Positions 8,933 to 16,251 of a stretch of DNA of 64,000 nucleotides are shown here, in pieces (the first letter of the stretch is position 1; each line of letters opens with the position of its first letter). The position numbers and the translations under genes are program-made. The DNA is from Actinomycetospora callitridis (lineage in GTDB: Bacteria; Actinomycetota; Actinomycetes; Mycobacteriales; Pseudonocardiaceae). Location of the stretch: positions 62,001 to 126,000 of the forward strand of contig NZ_JAQZAK010000013.1 of the NCBI RefSeq assembly GCF_028737265.1, given 5' to 3'. The notes beneath the pieces are model-generated. The model was not told where the DNA came from, did not search any database, and was given only the letters and a program-made list of their open reading frames with translations.

Positions 8933-10291
8933 GTGGTGAAGGTTCGCCGGCGTCCGGGAGGTCATCGCCCACGTGCGGGCAACCCGGCTCAGGTCATCGT
9001 CGCGGCGTTCGCGGTGCTCGTCGCCGTCGGTACCGGCCTGCTGCTCCTGCCCGTGTCCGCGGCCGACGGGCAGGGCGCGAGCCTCCTGGACAGCGTGTTC
9101 ACCGCGACCTCCGCGGTGTGCGTGACCGGGCTGGTCACCGTGGACACGGGCACGTCGTGGTCGCCGGCCGGCCACGTGGTGATCCTGGGGCTGATGCAGG
9201 TCGGCGGGCTGAGCATCATGACGGTCGCGTCGCTGCTGGTGGTGCTGGTGTCGCGCCGGTTGGGGTTGCGCGCGCGGCTCGTGGCACGGGCGCAGTCCGG
9301 CAACCTGGACCTCAGCGACGTCCGCCGGGTCCTGCGCAACGTCGTGCTCTTCAGCCTCGCCGGGGAGGCCCTGACGGCGGTGGCGCTGACACTGCGCCTC
9401 GCGGCGGCCTACGACGTGCCGACGTGGACAGCGGTGTGGGAGGGCGTGTTCCACGCGGTGTCGGCGTTCAACAACGCGGGCTTCGTGCTGTGGTCCGAGG
9501 GGATGACCGGGTTCGCCGGCGACCCGTGGATGCTGCTCCCGGTGGCCCTCGCCGTCATCGCCGGAGGGCTCGGCTTCCCGGTGATCTTCGAGCTCGCCCG
9601 GTCCTGGCGGCCGCGGTCGTGGTCGGTGACGACCCGCATCACCATCATCACCTCGGGCGCGCTGCTGGTCGTCGGCACCGTGCTGCTGCTCGTGCTCGAG
9701 TACGGCAACCCGGCGACGTTGGGACCCATGGGCGTGGCCGGGAAGCTGCTGGTCGGGTTCTTCTCCGCGGTCATGCCGCGCAGCGGCGGCTTCAGCGCCG
9801 TCGAGATCGGGGCGATGACCCCCGAGAGCTGGCTGGCCACCGACGTGCTGATGTTCATCGGCGGCGGCAGCGCCAGCACCGCCGGGGGCATCAAGGTCAC
9901 GACGTTCGGCCTGCTGGCGGCGGTCCTGTGGGCGGAGATGAGCGGGGAACGCGACGTGGACGTCGGCCGCCGCCGGATCCCGACCGCGAACCAGCGCCAG
10001 GCACTGGCGGTGGCCCTGCTCGGCGTCGGCCTCGCGGTGGCCTCCACGTTCGTCGTGCTCGGGATCAGCGACGAGGACCTCGACCGCGTGCTCTTCGAGG
10101 TCCTCTCCGCGCTGGGTACGGTCGGGCTCTCGACGGGGATCACCGCGGAGCTCCCGGCGGCCGGACAGGTGGTGCTCGTCGTGCTGATGTTCGTGGGCCG
10201 GTTGGGGCCGCTCGCGCTGGCGTCGGCGCTGGCGCTGCGCGAACGCCCCCGGCACTACGAACGGCCCGAGGAGAGGACGATCATTGGCTGA
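8933..10291 (+). CDS. ktrB: K+ uptake membrane subunit (KtrB/TrkH family)
   Basis: Protein of 452 residues in the superfamily of K+ transporters with four M1-P-M2 repeats. Selectivity-filter-like turns are visible: TSAVCVTGLVTVDTGTS, SAFNNAGFVLWSEG, PRSGGFSAVEIG and SALGTVGLSTGI, each with the single conserved glycine. KtrB-like length rather than the longer TrkH. Two adjacent GTG codons (8933 and 8936) could start it. The stop overlaps ktrA by eight bases, so the channel and its cytosolic gating ring are coupled. Confidence 0.9.
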   Translation: MVKVRRRPGGHRPRAGNPAQVIVAAFAVLVAVGTGLLLLPVSAADGQGASLLDSVFTATSAVCVTGLVTVDTGTSWSPAGHVVILGLMQVGGLSIMTVASLLVVLVSRRLGLRARLVARAQSGNLDLSDVRRVLRNVVLFSLAGEALTAVALTLRLAAAYDVPTWTAVWEGVFHAVSAFNNAGFVLWSEGMTGFAGDPWMLLPVALAVIAGGLGFPVIFELARSWRPRSWSVTTRITIITSGALLVVGTVLLLVLEYGNPATLGPMGVAGKLLVGFFSAVMPRSGGFSAVEIGAMTPESWLATDVLMFIGGGSASTAGGIKVTTFGLLAAVLWAEMSGERDVDVGRRRIPTANQRQALAVALLGVGLAVASTFVVLGISDEDLDRVLFEVLSALGTVGLSTGITAELPAAGQVVLVVLMFVGRLGPLALASALALRERPRHYERPEERTIIG

Positions 10292-10946
10292 CACGCACCA
10301 CGAGCCGGTGGTGGTGATCGGGCTGGGCCGCTTCGGCAGCGCGATCGCCCTCGAGCTCGAGCGGCAGGGCACCGAGGTGCTCGCGATCGACAGCGTCAAC
10401 CGCACCGTGCAGGACCTGTCATCGCAGCTCACGCACGCGGTGACCGCCGACTGCACCGACATGGAGGCGTTGCAACAGCTGGGCGTGGGCGACTTCCGCC
10501 GGGCCGTGGTCGCCATCGGGGACCACCTGGAGGACAGCATCCTGGTGACCTCGCTGCTCGTCGACCTCGAGGTCGACGACATCTGGGCCAAGGCCACGAG
10601 CGCCCACCACGGCCGCATCCTCGAACGGATCGGCGCGCACCACGTCGTGTTCCCCGAACAGGACATGGGCCAGCGGGTGGCTCACCTCGTCTCGGGCAAC
10701 GTGCTCGACTACATGAAGATCGATGCTGACTTCGCCCTCGCCAAGCTCCGTCCGCCCCGGGAGATCCTCGACGTACCGCTGAGCAAGACGGAGATCCGCA
10801 GCAAGCACGGCGTCACCGTCGTCGCGGTCAAGAAGGGCGAGGGCTCCTTCACCTACGCGACGAACGAGACCGTCGTGTCCGGCGGCGACGTCATCCTCGC
10901 CGTCGGCCACAACGACGACATCGAGCACCTCGTCGACGGTCCCTAG
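10284..10946 (+). CDS. ktrA: K+ uptake regulatory subunit (KtrA/TrkA, RCK domains)
   Basis: Protein of 220 residues starting at TTG 10284. The N-terminal RCK_N Rossmann fold shows VIGLGRFGSAIALEL followed by an acidic end of strand two (AIDS), which binds nucleotide; the RCK_C domain covers about residues 140-218 (LDVPLSKTEIRSKHGVTVVAV). It forms the cytosolic gating ring for KtrB. RCK_C domains of this family can bind c-di-AMP in actinobacteria; that is family knowledge and is not proved here. Confidence 0.92.
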   Translation: MADTHHEPVVVIGLGRFGSAIALELERQGTEVLAIDSVNRTVQDLSSQLTHAVTADCTDMEALQQLGVGDFRRAVVAIGDHLEDSILVTSLLVDLEVDDIWAKATSAHHGRILERIGAHHVVFPEQDMGQRVAHLVSGNVLDYMKIDADFALAKLRPPREILDVPLSKTEIRSKHGVTVVAVKKGEGSFTYATNETVVSGGDVILAVGHNDDIEHLVDGP

Positions 10947-10991
10947 CAGCTCGGCACGCCATCCACGAGACGACGCTGCGGAAGATCTCCG

Positions 10992-12257
10992 TCAGGGTGC
11001 CAGTGCGGGGTAGTGGCAGAGTTCGATCGACTCGTGGAGTCCGAGACCACCGCTGCCGAGGGCGACGAGCCGGCGGCCCAGGGCCGTCGGCAGGTGGGTG
11101 AGGAGTGAGGTGCCCGAGGTGAGCATCCACGCGCCGGCACGCGTCCCCGGTACGAGGCGCCGGGCCATCGTCGTCGCGAACCCGCGGCTGCGGTGGACGT
11201 AGTCGCGCATCGCCGCTTCGTAGGCGGGGTAGGCGATCGCGGGATCGCCTCCGGCGGCGGCGAGCTCGCCGGCGAGGGTGTAGGCGCCGACCACGGCGAG
11301 GCTGGTGCTGCCCCCGACGGCAGGGCCGGGACAGTAGCCGGCGTCGCCGACGAGGGCCACCCGCCCCCTGGTCCAGTGGTCCATGGCGAGCTGGGTGATC
11401 GCGTCGAAGTAGAACGCGGGTGCCCGGTCGACCTCGTCGAGCAGGCGGGGCACCTCGCCGTCGAGGTCGCCGAAGGCCTCGCGCAGCAGCTGCTTCTGGC
11501 GCGGGACGTCGCGGTGGTCGTAGGCGAGCTCGGCGCCGGGCCGGAACAGGAAGAACGCGCGGGCGTCGGTCATGTGGCGCGCGCTGTACAGGCCGACCAT
11601 GCGGTTCACCCCGAGCAGGGTGGTCATGTGGCCGGCCGGGCCTCGGCCGCGGGGGATCGAGGCGACGGCGATGTAGCCGCCCAGCCAGCGCGAGTACTCG
11701 GTCTCGGCGCCGAACACGAGCCCCCGCACCCCGGAGTGCAGCCCGTCGGCGCCGATCACGAGGTCGAACCGTCGCTCGGGTCCGCGCTCGAAGGTGGCGA
11801 CACCGTCGTCGGTGAGCCCGGTGATCCGCTCGTCGAAGACGTACTCGACGTCCGCCCGGGTGGCGTCGTAGAGGATCGCGCCGAGGTCGTCGCGCATGAT
11901 CTCGACGTGGCGGTCGGAGAGCGCGCCCATCAACCGGGTCATGTCGATCGTGGCTTCGCGACCGGTGTGCTCGCGCCGGACGGTCAAGCGTTCGGTGCCG
12001 GTCGCGTGGTCCTGGACCGCCTCGAGCACCCCCATCCGCTCGATGATGTCCATGGCGGGCGTGAACAGGTCGACCGCGTGCCCACCGGTCCTGCGCCGCG
12101 GCGGTGACTGCTCCACGACCGTGACGTGGTGGCCCGCCCGGTGCAGCCAGTAGGCGGTCACCGGCCCCGCCACGCTCGCCCCGGAGATCAGGATGTCCGA
12201 GGGAGCACGCCGCCCGACAGGTTCGGGGGGCGTGGGTCCGGTCGCGTCGGTGGCCAT
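10992..12257 (-). CDS. FAD-dependent aromatic-ring hydroxylase-like monooxygenase
   Basis: Protein of 421 residues. It has the FAD dinucleotide fold ILISGASVAGPVTAYWLHRAGHHVTVVEQ (GxGxxG in altered form, GASVAG), the DG motif VIGADGLHSGVR at about 170-182 and the GD motif GRVALVGDAGYCPGPAVGGS near 290. These define the PHBH-type group that also includes TetX-like enzymes. Substrate unknown. The ATG at 12257 is chosen because GGAGGT sits seven bases before it; the in-frame GTG at 12266 lies inside that site. Residues 1-13 (MATDATGPTPPEP) match the start of the DUF3040 protein at 6343-6660. Confidence 0.85.
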   Translation of the reverse strand: MATDATGPTPPEPVGRRAPSDILISGASVAGPVTAYWLHRAGHHVTVVEQSPPRRRTGGHAVDLFTPAMDIIERMGVLEAVQDHATGTERLTVRREHTGREATIDMTRLMGALSDRHVEIMRDDLGAILYDATRADVEYVFDERITGLTDDGVATFERGPERRFDLVIGADGLHSGVRGLVFGAETEYSRWLGGYIAVASIPRGRGPAGHMTTLLGVNRMVGLYSARHMTDARAFFLFRPGAELAYDHRDVPRQKQLLREAFGDLDGEVPRLLDEVDRAPAFYFDAITQLAMDHWTRGRVALVGDAGYCPGPAVGGSTSLAVVGAYTLAGELAAAGGDPAIAYPAYEAAMRDYVHRSRGFATTMARRLVPGTRAGAWMLTSGTSLLTHLPTALGRRLVALGSGGLGLHESIELCHYPALAP

Positions 12258-12350
12258 CGGGCCCACCTCCCGGTCGCAGTCAGCACGCTGTCGCCGCCGA
12301 CCAGGCTTCCCGGCACACCACCGCGCATTGTGCTCCGTCCCGGCCGGGAA
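12258..12350 (-). promoter_or_regulatory. Leader/promoter element, copy 2 (paired with 6661-6750)
   Basis: Upstream of the FAD monooxygenase, the plus-strand block at about 12294-12346 (CCGACCAGGCTTCCCGGCAC, then CGTCCCGGCCGGGAA) aligns to 6696-6748 with about 80% identity by eye. In the coding sense it gives CACAAT, then GTGTGCCGGGAAG, then CCTGGTCGGCG. Because the conserved part lies before the start codon and the likeness continues into the first dozen codons, a shared transcriptional or translational control region is likely. Confidence 0.5.
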
Positions 12351-12382
12351 GTCAGGGCCCAGAAGTCAGGGCCCAGAAGTCA
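12348..12382. repeat. 14-bp tandem repeat at the arsC 3' end
   Basis: GAAGTCAGGGCCCA occurs at 12348-12361 and 12362-12375, and its first seven bases recur at 12376-12382, where they include the arsC stop codon. The internal GGGCCC is palindromic. Probably a slippage repeat between arsC and the neighbouring promoter. Confidence 0.8.
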
Positions 12383-12802
12383 CCCGGCGCCGGGCGCGTC
12401 TCCCGGGGCCAGTTCGGTGAGCAGCGTGCGGACGCGGCGATCGATGTCGTCGCGGATCGGGCGGACGTCGTCGGCGCCCTTGCCGGCGGGGTCGACGAGC
12501 TGCCAGTCGAGGTAGCGCTTGCCGGGGAAGACGGGGCAGGCGTCGCCGCAGCCCATGGTGATCACGACGTCGGCGGCGTCGACGTCCTCGGTCGTGAGCT
12601 CGGTGGGGACCTCGTCGGAGAGGTCGATCCCGAGTTCGTCCATGACCTGCCGGACGGCCGGGTTGATCGAGTCGGCGGGCGCGGAGCCGGCGGAGCGCAC
12701 CCGTACCGAGCCCGCGGCGTGGTGGTCGAGCAGGGCGGCGGCCATCTGCGATCGCCCGGCGTTGTGCACGCAGACGAACAGCACCTCGGGTGGCTCAGGC
12801 AC
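12380..12802 (-). CDS. arsC: Arsenate reductase, low-molecular-weight phosphatase type
   Basis: Protein of 140 residues (GTG start at 12802) of the thioredoxin/mycothiol-linked ArsC group. The P-loop CVHNAGRSQMAAALL (CX5R form, here C-V-H-N-A-G-R-S) is near residue 10, a second cysteine pair occurs in TMGCGDACPVFPG at about residues 82-94, and the phosphatase-fold Asp follows (LVDPAGK). It reduces arsenate to arsenite. The start is inside the end of arsR (eight-base overlap), so the two are co-translated. A longer upstream frame lies over arsR and is rejected. Confidence 0.92.
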   Translation of the reverse strand: MPEPPEVLFVCVHNAGRSQMAAALLDHHAAGSVRVRSAGSAPADSINPAVRQVMDELGIDLSDEVPTELTTEDVDAADVVITMGCGDACPVFPGKRYLDWQLVDPAGKGADDVRPIRDDIDRRVRTLLTELAPGDAPGAG

Positions 12803-13184
12803 AGCGGGGCTCCTCCGCCTTCTCGGGCACGAGCACCGCGGACACCGTGGCGAGCAGCTCGGGGCGCACGCGGTAGTAGACCCACGTGCCACGGCGCTCC
12901 CCGGTGATCAGGCCGGCCTCGCGCAGCACCTTGAGGTGGTGGCTGATCGTGGGCCCGGACAGGTCGAACACGTCGGTGAGGTCGCAGACGCACGCCTCAC
13001 CGCCGACGTGGGAGGCGATGAGCGAGAGCAGCCGCAGCCGCACCGGGTCGCCCATCGCCTTGAACACCCGCGCCAGCTCGATCGACTGCTGCGCCGAGAG
13101 CGGCTCGCGGGCCAGCGGCTCGCAGCACCCCACGACCTCGGCGAGCTGGGTCAGCACCCGCTCCTCGTCATCCTGCTTCGACAT
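12795..13184 (-). CDS. arsR: ArsR-family metalloregulator
   Basis: Protein of 129 residues with the winged-helix core of ArsR/SmtB repressors: DLSGPTISHHLKVLREAGLITGERRGTWVYYRV. The arsenite-sensing motif on helix 3 appears as ACVCDLT (C-V-C), and further cysteines (CCEP near residue 20 and a C-terminal RCA) may add ligands. It should repress both arsRC and the divergent arsI-arsM pair until arsenite binds. Confidence 0.92.
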   Translation of the reverse strand: MSKQDDEERVLTQLAEVVGCCEPLAREPLSAQQSIELARVFKAMGDPVRLRLLSLIASHVGGEACVCDLTDVFDLSGPTISHHLKVLREAGLITGERRGTWVYYRVRPELLATVSAVLVPEKAEEPRCA

Positions 13185-13208
13185 ACGTCTATCTTGACAT
13201 GTGTCGAA
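13177..13208. promoter_or_regulatory. Candidate ArsR operator / divergent promoter
   Basis: TTCGACA at 13177-13183 and TGTCGAA at 13202-13208 are perfect inverted arms separated by 18 bases that include TTGACA (13194-13199), a good -35 hexamer for arsI. The left arm overlaps the arsR start codon. Position between divergent ars genes supports an operator, but arm spacing is wide for an ArsR site. Confidence 0.4.
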
Positions 13209-13273
13209 CCAAGGTGCAACGTCTGGTTAGACCGACGTCAAAACAGGCGCCGGAGGAGTTCGAGGAGGACACC

Positions 13274-13822
13274 ATGTCCCGTGTGCAGCTCGCCCTGCGG
13301 GTCTCCGACCTGGAGGGCTCGATCCGCTTCTACAGCTCGCTGTTCGGGGTGGAGCCGGCCAAGCGCCGCCCCGGCTACGCCAACTTCGCGGTGGCTGAGC
13401 CACCCCTGAAGCTGGTCCTGTTGGAGGGCGAGGCCGACCGCCCCACGGTCATGGACCACCTCGGGGTCGAGGTCGGGTCCACCGACGAGGTCCACGACGC
13501 CACCGAGCGCCTCTCGACGCTCGGCCTGTTCACGCAGGTCGAGGACGACACCACCTGTTGCTACGCCTGCCAGGACAAGGTGTGGGTGCAGGGCCCCGGC
13601 CACGAGCCGTGGGAGGTCTACACCGTCAAGGAGGACTCCCAGGACTTCGGCACCACCGGGATCATCACCACGATGCCCGACGACGCCACCGGCGACGGCG
13701 GGAGCGAGGCCTCGGCGTGCTGCGGGGTCACCGCGTGCTGCTCGCACGACGAGCAGTCCACCGAGCCCGGCGTGACCGTCGCCGAGGCCGAGACCGCGTC
13801 CGGCTGCGGGTGCGTCGCGTGA
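13274..13822 (+). CDS. arsI: ArsI/CadI-type glyoxalase-fold C-As lyase
   Basis: Protein of 182 residues. Residues 1-120 form a vicinal-oxygen-chelate (glyoxalase) domain with likely metal ligands Gln5, His62 and Glu114. The DDTTCCYACQDKVWV segment carries the vicinal Cys95-Cys96 that bind trivalent methylarsenicals in ArsI lyases. The tail is unusually cysteine-rich (CC at 149-150, CC at 155-156, CGC at 178-180) and may bind As(III). ArsI cleaves methyl-arsenic bonds; some actinobacterial members are annotated CadI (cadmium-induced). A strong GAGGAGG site precedes the ATG. Its stop overlaps arsM. Confidence 0.85.
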   Translation: MSRVQLALRVSDLEGSIRFYSSLFGVEPAKRRPGYANFAVAEPPLKLVLLEGEADRPTVMDHLGVEVGSTDEVHDATERLSTLGLFTQVEDDTTCCYACQDKVWVQGPGHEPWEVYTVKEDSQDFGTTGIITTMPDDATGDGGSEASACCGVTACCSHDEQSTEPGVTVAEAETASGCGCVA

Positions 13823-14577
13823 CCACGGATCATGCGGACCGGTCGGCCGTGGTGCGCGAGCGGGTCCGCGCCCGCTACGCCACCGCGGCCGGCCAGGTCC
13901 GGGCCGGCCAGGCCCCGAGCTGCTCCGAGGCCGACCCGACGGGAATGTGCGGCGACGCCTACGACCCCGCGCAGCTCGCGGACGCCGGGGGCGCAGGGGC
14001 CGCCAGCCTGGGCTGCGGCAACCCGCTCGCGGTCGCGGAGCTCGGCGCCGGGGAGACCGTGCTCGACCTCGGTTCCGGCGCCGGCCTCGATGTGCTGCTC
14101 TCGGCCCGCCGCGTGGGGCCCGACGGGTTCGCCTACGGCCTGGACATGACCGACGAGATGCTCGACCTCGCCCGCGAGCACGCCCGGGAGGACGGCGCCA
14201 CCAACGTCGAGTTCCTGCGCGGGCACATCGAGACCATCCCGCTCCCCGACGCCTCGGTCGACGTCGTCATCTCCAACTGCGTGATCAACCTGTCGGCGGA
14301 CAAGCCGGCCGTGTTCGCCGAGATCGCCCGAGTCCTGCGACCCGGCGGGCGGGTCGGGGTCTCCGATCTCATCGCCGACGACCAGGCCGACGACCAGGCC
14401 GACGCGGCCACCGTGGCGGAGGCGGCCGCGTCGGTCGGGGCCATCTCCGGCGTTCTGCGCCAGAGCGCCTACCGCGCCGAGCTGGAGGAGGCCGGGCTCA
14501 CCGAGGTCGCCGTCACCACCACCCGTGAGGTCGACGCCGGCGTCTTCTCCGCCATCATCCGGGCCTCGCGCCCCTGA
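13819..14577 (+). CDS. arsM: Arsenite S-adenosylmethionine methyltransferase-like protein
   Basis: Protein of 252 residues from GTG 13819 (overlap with arsI). The SAM-binding motif VLDLGSGAGLDVLL is at 81-94 and the ArsM-specific segments are PSCSEADP (Cys35), LGCGNP (Cys66) and VVISNCVINLSADK (Cys154). The last conserved cysteine, normally in a GCxxGAL motif, is replaced: the aligned stretch is SVGAISGVL with Ala208. ArsM methylates arsenite; the adjacent ArsI demethylates, an opposed pairing known from other genomes. A 12-bp duplication (14377-14400) adds DDQA twice near residues 187-194. Confidence 0.85.
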   Translation: MTTDHADRSAVVRERVRARYATAAGQVRAGQAPSCSEADPTGMCGDAYDPAQLADAGGAGAASLGCGNPLAVAELGAGETVLDLGSGAGLDVLLSARRVGPDGFAYGLDMTDEMLDLAREHAREDGATNVEFLRGHIETIPLPDASVDVVISNCVINLSADKPAVFAEIARVLRPGGRVGVSDLIADDQADDQADAATVAEAAASVGAISGVLRQSAYRAELEEAGLTEVAVTTTREVDAGVFSAIIRASRP

Positions 14578-14601
14578 CCCGGCCGGGCGCACACTTCACC
14601 G

Positions 14602-15144
14602 ATGGACCGGCAGGCGGTTCACCAAGAGCTCGAGCGCGCGCGGGCGACGTTCCACGACCTGCACGCGCAGGCGACGCCCGCCGACTTGAAGCGCCGTTCG
14701 TACGGCACCCGGTGGACCAACCAGCAACTGCTGTTCCACATGCTGCTCGGCTACCTGATCATCCGGGCTCTCGGGAACCTCGTCCGGCTGTTCGGGCGGC
14801 TGCCGCCCGACGTGAGCCGCGCCTACGCCGCCGTCCTCGACGCCGGCACCCGCCCGTTCGACGTCGTCAACTACGTCGGCTCCTGGGCAGGCGGCACCGC
14901 CCTGGGGCGACGCGGGCAGACCGCGCTGTTCGATCGGGTCATCGACGCCCTGCACCGCCGCCTCGACGCCGAGACCGACGCCGACCTCGCTCGTGGGATG
15001 CACTACCCGGCACGCTGGGACCCGTTCTTCACGCCGTACATGACCCTCGCCGACGTCTACCGCTTCCCCACCCGGCACTTCGACTTCCACCGTCGACAGC
15101 TCACCCTCGGGCCGAGCGAGCAGCGTCGGACGACAGGCCACTGA
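14602..15144 (+). CDS. DinB-superfamily protein
   Basis: Protein of 180 residues with the four-helix DinB/YfiT layout. The metal-ligand histidines are seen in LLFHMLLGYL (about residue 48) and in the C-terminal RHFDFHRRQL (about residues 160-165). The family holds thiol-dependent transferases and proteins of unknown role. It follows arsM by 24 bases on the same strand, so it could belong to the arsenic operon, but nothing in its sequence ties it to arsenic. Confidence 0.75.
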   Translation: MDRQAVHQELERARATFHDLHAQATPADLKRRSYGTRWTNQQLLFHMLLGYLIIRALGNLVRLFGRLPPDVSRAYAAVLDAGTRPFDVVNYVGSWAGGTALGRRGQTALFDRVIDALHRRLDAETDADLARGMHYPARWDPFFTPYMTLADVYRFPTRHFDFHRRQLTLGPSEQRRTTGH

Positions 15145-15185
15145 GCGCCATGCCATCCGCGAGGGAGAGACGTGGCGGGTGCGGC

Positions 15186-16193
15186 TCACGCCTCGGCAGG
15201 TGACCGGGTCACGACGATCTTGCCTTTCGCGCGTCCCTGCTCGACGTGGGTGAGGGCCGCCGGGGTCTGGTCGAAGGGGAAGGTGCGGTCGAGGGTGGGG
15301 CGCAGCGCGCCGGCGTCGTAGAGGGTGGCGAGTTCGGCGAGCCGGGGACCGTCGGCGCGCATGAACAGGAACGCGTAGCGCACACCGAGCTTCCGGGCCC
15401 GCCGGCGGACCTTGGCACTCAGCACGGCCATGACCGGGGCGAGCAGCGGCTTGCCGAGCTGGCGGGCGAAGGCGGGGTCGGGTGGGCCGACGACGCTGAT
15501 GGCGAGCCCACCGGGTGCCAGGACGGTCAGCGACTTCTCCAGGGTGGTGCCGCCACGCGAGTCGAGCACGACGTCGAGACCGCTGAGCACCTCGGCGAAG
15601 TCGGTGCTGCGGTAGTCGACGACCTCGTCGGCGCCCAGGCCGCGGACCTTGTCCGTGTCGGCGGCGCTCGCGGTGGCGGCCACGTGCGCGCCGAGGTGGT
15701 GGGCGAGCTGGACGGCGGTGGCACCGAGCCCGCCGGCGCCGCCGTGGACGAGCACCCGCTGCCCGGGCCGGACCGCGGCGAGCTCGACGAGGGCCTGCCA
15801 CGAGGCGAGGGCCACCAGCGGCACCGCCGCGGCCTCGTCCAGCGTGAGCGACGCAGGCTTGTGGGCGACATCGTGCTCGTCGATCGCGATCCGTTCGGCG
15901 AAGGTGCCGATGCGCAGGTCGCGCGGACGGGCGTAGACCTCGTCGCCGACGACGAACCCGGTCACCTCGGCGCCGACGGCGATCACGACGCCGGCCACGT
16001 CGTGGCCCAGGGTGAACGGCCGCCGGTAGGGGAGCAGGAGCTTGAACTCGCCGTTGCGGATCATCGTGTCGAGCGGGTTGATGCCCGCGGCGGCGACGTC
16101 GACGAGGACGTCGCGGTCGCCGACGGTCGGCTCGGGCACCTCGGCAGCACGCAGAGCGTCCGGGCCGTACTCGTCCACCACGAACGCCCTCAT
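15186..16193 (-). CDS. Zinc-independent medium-chain dehydrogenase (quinone oxidoreductase-like)
   Basis: Protein of 335 residues. It has the GroES-like N-terminal domain (VLVDVAAAGINPLDTMIRNG) and the NADPH-binding fold VLVHGGAGGLGATAVQLAHHLGA. The usual zinc-binding cysteines and histidine are absent, placing it with quinone oxidoreductases and enoyl reductases of the MDR superfamily. The ATG at 16193 has GGGAGGAG just upstream; a 29-residue upstream extension is rejected. Substrate unknown. Confidence 0.87.
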   Translation of the reverse strand: MRAFVVDEYGPDALRAAEVPEPTVGDRDVLVDVAAAGINPLDTMIRNGEFKLLLPYRRPFTLGHDVAGVVIAVGAEVTGFVVGDEVYARPRDLRIGTFAERIAIDEHDVAHKPASLTLDEAAAVPLVALASWQALVELAAVRPGQRVLVHGGAGGLGATAVQLAHHLGAHVAATASAADTDKVRGLGADEVVDYRSTDFAEVLSGLDVVLDSRGGTTLEKSLTVLAPGGLAISVVGPPDPAFARQLGKPLLAPVMAVLSAKVRRRARKLGVRYAFLFMRADGPRLAELATLYDAGALRPTLDRTFPFDQTPAALTHVEQGRAKGKIVVTRSPAEA

Positions 16194-16251
16194 GACAGCA
16201 CTCCTCCCTCTCCCGGAGACCGTTCTCGAGTCTCCCGGACCACCGACCCTC

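Noticed and set aside
12263..12266. GTG start for the FAD monooxygenase
   Set aside because: This GTG lies within the GGAGGTG ribosome-binding site for the ATG nine bases on, so the ATG is used.
14377..14400. 12-bp direct repeat in arsM as a possible slippage mutation
   Set aside because: In frame, only two copies, in a region of variable length in the family; noted in the arsM entry only.
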